This document shows positions 39,203 to 41,785 of a stretch of DNA of 41,785 nucleotides, one piece after another. Under the pieces are notes generated by a model. The model saw only the letters and a list, made by a program, of their open reading frames with translations. It ran no database searches and had not been told where the DNA came from. Numbering within the stretch: the first letter of the stretch is position 1; each line of letters starts with the position of its first letter. The translations under genes were made by a program, and so were the position numbers. Source of the DNA: an uncultured Erysipelotrichaceae bacterium (lineage in GTDB: Bacteria; Bacillota_I; Bacilli_A; RFN20; CAG-826); the NCBI GenBank assembly GCA_946183085.1, contig CAMGZU010000004.1, positions 1-41,785 of the forward strand. The letters run 5' to 3'.

Positions 39203-39934
39203 TTAGTTTTCCTTTTCGTATTTGGGCATCGGGAGCAGTTTATGAAGGTTGATCTTGTTGAGGTGGTCGATCCTCGCTTTCACGGCGGGATCCTCGCAAA
39301 CGCCCGTCCGGATGTAACGGTCAAGCACCTCATACGTGAAGCCGAGTTTCTCTTCGTCGGATTTCCCGCTCATGCCATCCTCGGGGATCTTATCGACGAA
39401 GATGGATGGGAGGCCAAGCTCACGGCCAAGTTCCCGGACTTCGGTCTTCGTAAACGAAGAGATGGGCGAGAAGTCGCCTGCGGCGTCCCCGAATTTCGTG
39501 CTATAGCCCACATAGTCTTCCGAAAGATTGCAGGTATTGGCGACGCGCCCACCCACTAAAGCGGAAACGCCATAAAGGACGCTCATACGGATGCGGGCTG
39601 GCGTGTTGGTCTTATAAGCGTCAACTTCATCGGGATCGCGGTCAAAGGCTTCCCCGACCAGGCGCTTTAAGGCGCTCACAGGCTCATCGATGTTGATCTC
39701 GTAATGCGGGATGCCGAGGTATTCGACCAGCTGATAGCTGACGTCGATGTCGTGCTGTTTGCCCCTTGGAAGCATAACGCCGATGACGTTTTCTTTCCCA
39801 AGGGCTTTCACGAGCAAAGCGGCGACCACCGAGGAATCTGTCCCCCCGGAGACGCCGATGACGGCTTTGCATCCTTTTCCGTTCTCCGCGAAGTAGTCGC
39901 GGATCCATTGAATCACCTTTTCCGATTCTTTCAT
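39203..39934 (-). CDS. nadE: NAD synthetase
   Basis: AVIGVSGGTDSSVVAALLVKALG, CNLSEDYVGYSTKFGDAAGDFSPI. Confidence 0.95.
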   Translation of the reverse strand: MKESEKVIQWIRDYFAENGKGCKAVIGVSGGTDSSVVAALLVKALGKENVIGVMLPRGKQHDIDVSYQLVEYLGIPHYEINIDEPVSALKRLVGEAFDRDPDEVDAYKTNTPARIRMSVLYGVSALVGGRVANTCNLSEDYVGYSTKFGDAAGDFSPISSFTKTEVRELGRELGLPSIFVDKIPEDGMSGKSDEEKLGFTYEVLDRYIRTGVCEDPAVKARIDHLNKINLHKLLPMPKYEKEN

Positions 39935-40042
39935 AAGCTACCTACCGGGGGCATTTTACTCCATTTGGTGCGAATGCTCATTCATTGACTTCGCGCGCAT
40001 TCTTTTTTATTTATTTTTTATAAAGAAAAACGAGGTAGCAAA

Positions 40043-40336
40043 ATGATCAAAATCTACGGCATGCCTTCCTGCCCCTATTGCGCGTATGTTGAAAAGCAAA
40101 TCGAAGGCAACCCAAACTTCCAATACATCGATATTGGAAAAGACGTCCATGACCTCCATGCCTTTTTGGAACTAAGGGACCATGATCCCGTTTTTCTTCC
40201 CTACAAAGAAGAAGGCGACGTCGGTATCCCCTGTTTCGTCTTGGAGGATGGGACGGTGAGCCTTGAACCGAAAGACGTCGGGCTTCACTCACTTAGCGAA
40301 GCAAACGCCTGCCGCGCTGATGGCAGCGGCTGCTAA
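40043..40336 (+). CDS. Glutaredoxin-like protein with C-terminal extension
   Basis: MIKIYGMPSCPYCAYVEKQIE (CPYC active site), GDVGIPCFVLEDG. Confidence 0.85.
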   Translation: MIKIYGMPSCPYCAYVEKQIEGNPNFQYIDIGKDVHDLHAFLELRDHDPVFLPYKEEGDVGIPCFVLEDGTVSLEPKDVGLHSLSEANACRADGSGC

Positions 40337-40344
40337 AGAAAAAA

Positions 40345-40375
40345 GCTGCGCGAGCAACGCGCAGCCTTTCTTTTT
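40345..40375 (+). terminator. Rho-independent terminator
   Basis: GCTGCGCG-AGCAA-CGCGCAGC then CTTTCTTTTT. Confidence 0.85.
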
Positions 40376-40383
40376 GAATGGAT

Positions 40384-41502
40384 TTATTCCTCTTCGGGGG
40401 TGGGGGTGATGTCCTTATAAGCCGACTTGTCAGTGACTTTGTTGACGGTGACGTCGTCGCCGGAGGTGAAGGTCAATTTGACGCCCGCATCCGAGGTGAG
40501 CGAAACGCTCTTGACCGGGTTGGGGAACTCTTCGGGAAGCTCGACGTTAGCGGAGGCGAATTCCGCGGTGGCGAAATTTTCCTTCAAGCCGATCGAGACG
40601 AGGCCTTTTTCCGAGAAGACAATAACGGTGTTGAGGGTGCCGGTGATCTTATCCATGCCCTCGACTTCCGGAAGGACGCCGAAGGTGCTGACGGTCTCCA
40701 TGATTTCGGAGGCGGTGAAGCCAGCGGTAAAGCCATAAGTGCCATCGGTGTACTTCTTGAAGGCCACGCTTTCGCCCGGGACCGTGGTGCCATCGGCTAG
40801 CCCATTCGCAACGCCGTCAAGCAGCGACCCAATCACATTTGGGAGGCTGGGGAGCAAGAAAGTGATAAGGCCCGGCTCCATAGCCACTTTGACTTTGGAG
40901 AAGATGTCGCTGGTATCGATTTCGATGCCGGCTCCAGCGGCAAAGCCAAGGAGGTCCGTGGCAAGATTGCCAAGGGGCTGTAAGCCAGTAAGATCGGCAT
41001 AGATGGTGTTCTCTTCGTAAGAAACGGTGGCAGAGAGCTCCGAATTCACGTTTTCGTGGACGTCTTTGGTGACGATGGCCTCTTCGGTGCTCTTTTCGCT
41101 ATCCGGAGTGAAGAGGTTGACGTCGGCGTTGAGCTTGCCTTTTAAATCGGCGCTCGCGGCAAATCCAGCCTGTAAGATGCCTTCATCGAAACGGGAAGCG
41201 AAGTTGGCTTCTAGGCCCGAAAGATCAAAGGTGCTCGTGTAAGATTCGCCATAGCCAGACATCCCTTCGGCAGCCTGGGTTTTGATGGTGAGCGAGGCTT
41301 TGGCATAGCCTTCCGCTTTGAAGCCAAGTCCTTTGGTCTCGCTAAGCGCTTTGGCGGCGTCTTTGATGACCGGGGCGGCCTCTTTGGCGGTCAGGGTCTT
41401 CTCGACGGTCGGCTCCGCGATCGGGTTAAAGCCGGCGTCTTCGCCGCAACCGGCGAGCACGAGCGGGGCGAGGGCAAGGAGTAAAAGTTTATTTTTCTTC
41501 AT
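40384..41502 (-). CDS. Hypothetical lipoprotein (372 aa)
   Basis: Signal peptide with lipobox LVLAGC; AAGGAAA SD. Confidence 0.8.
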   Translation of the reverse strand: MKKNKLLLLALAPLVLAGCGEDAGFNPIAEPTVEKTLTAKEAAPVIKDAAKALSETKGLGFKAEGYAKASLTIKTQAAEGMSGYGESYTSTFDLSGLEANFASRFDEGILQAGFAASADLKGKLNADVNLFTPDSEKSTEEAIVTKDVHENVNSELSATVSYEENTIYADLTGLQPLGNLATDLLGFAAGAGIEIDTSDIFSKVKVAMEPGLITFLLPSLPNVIGSLLDGVANGLADGTTVPGESVAFKKYTDGTYGFTAGFTASEIMETVSTFGVLPEVEGMDKITGTLNTVIVFSEKGLVSIGLKENFATAEFASANVELPEEFPNPVKSVSLTSDAGVKLTFTSGDDVTVNKVTDKSAYKDITPTPEEE

Positions 41503-41785
41503 GAATAAATTTCCTTTCTTTCTTCTTGTTACGCTTAAATCTTCCTTCTTTCGGGGTCAAAGTCAATCGTTTTCTTATAGAAAAACGTTTCTGACGAAAA
41601 ACGAAAAATCCTAAAAACCTCCATGTTCGTGGGAAGGTCTTCCACAAACTCTTTTTCTTTTTGGTGAATCTCGGCAAGAGAAAAATAAACCAAAAAAATG
41701 GGAGTTTTTTCAATCGCTTAATAATAAATTATAGGGCTTTTTTCATCTTTGTTCAAATTGTTTTTGATTATTAGGGCGCTCTGTT

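Overview
The window is about 41.8 kb of a gene-dense bacterial chromosome. Gene content and order (pcrA-ligA-gatCAB, tsaE-tsaB/rimI-tsaD, DUF1836, DegV, NtdP-like DUF402, ThiT under a TPP riboswitch) fit a Firmicutes/Bacilli-like genome. Most genes lie on the minus strand and are housekeeping. The least ordinary segments are: (1) a left-end, visibly AT-richer cassette of three unannotatable ORFs (589-2774) divergent from a truncated HTH (probably WYL-type) regulator, where the middle protein carries a HEPN-like LRHNVH motif; (2) a translationally coupled operon of an HslV/proteasome-like Ntn hydrolase with an apparent N-terminal Ser nucleophile, an unknown 150-aa protein and a CbbX/SpoVK-type AAA+ ATPase; (3) an ECF sigma factor overlapping a membrane-anchored serpin that sits in the usual anti-sigma position; (4) a TPP riboswitch whose three mutually exclusive segments can be read by eye; (5) a three-gene overlapping membrane-protein operon with a P/Q/G/Y-rich linker; and (6) several start codons that lack a Shine-Dalgarno but have a -10-like hexamer 6-9 nt upstream. 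No tRNA, rRNA, CRISPR array, transposase or integrase was recognised. All family calls come from reading the translations. No database search was run.
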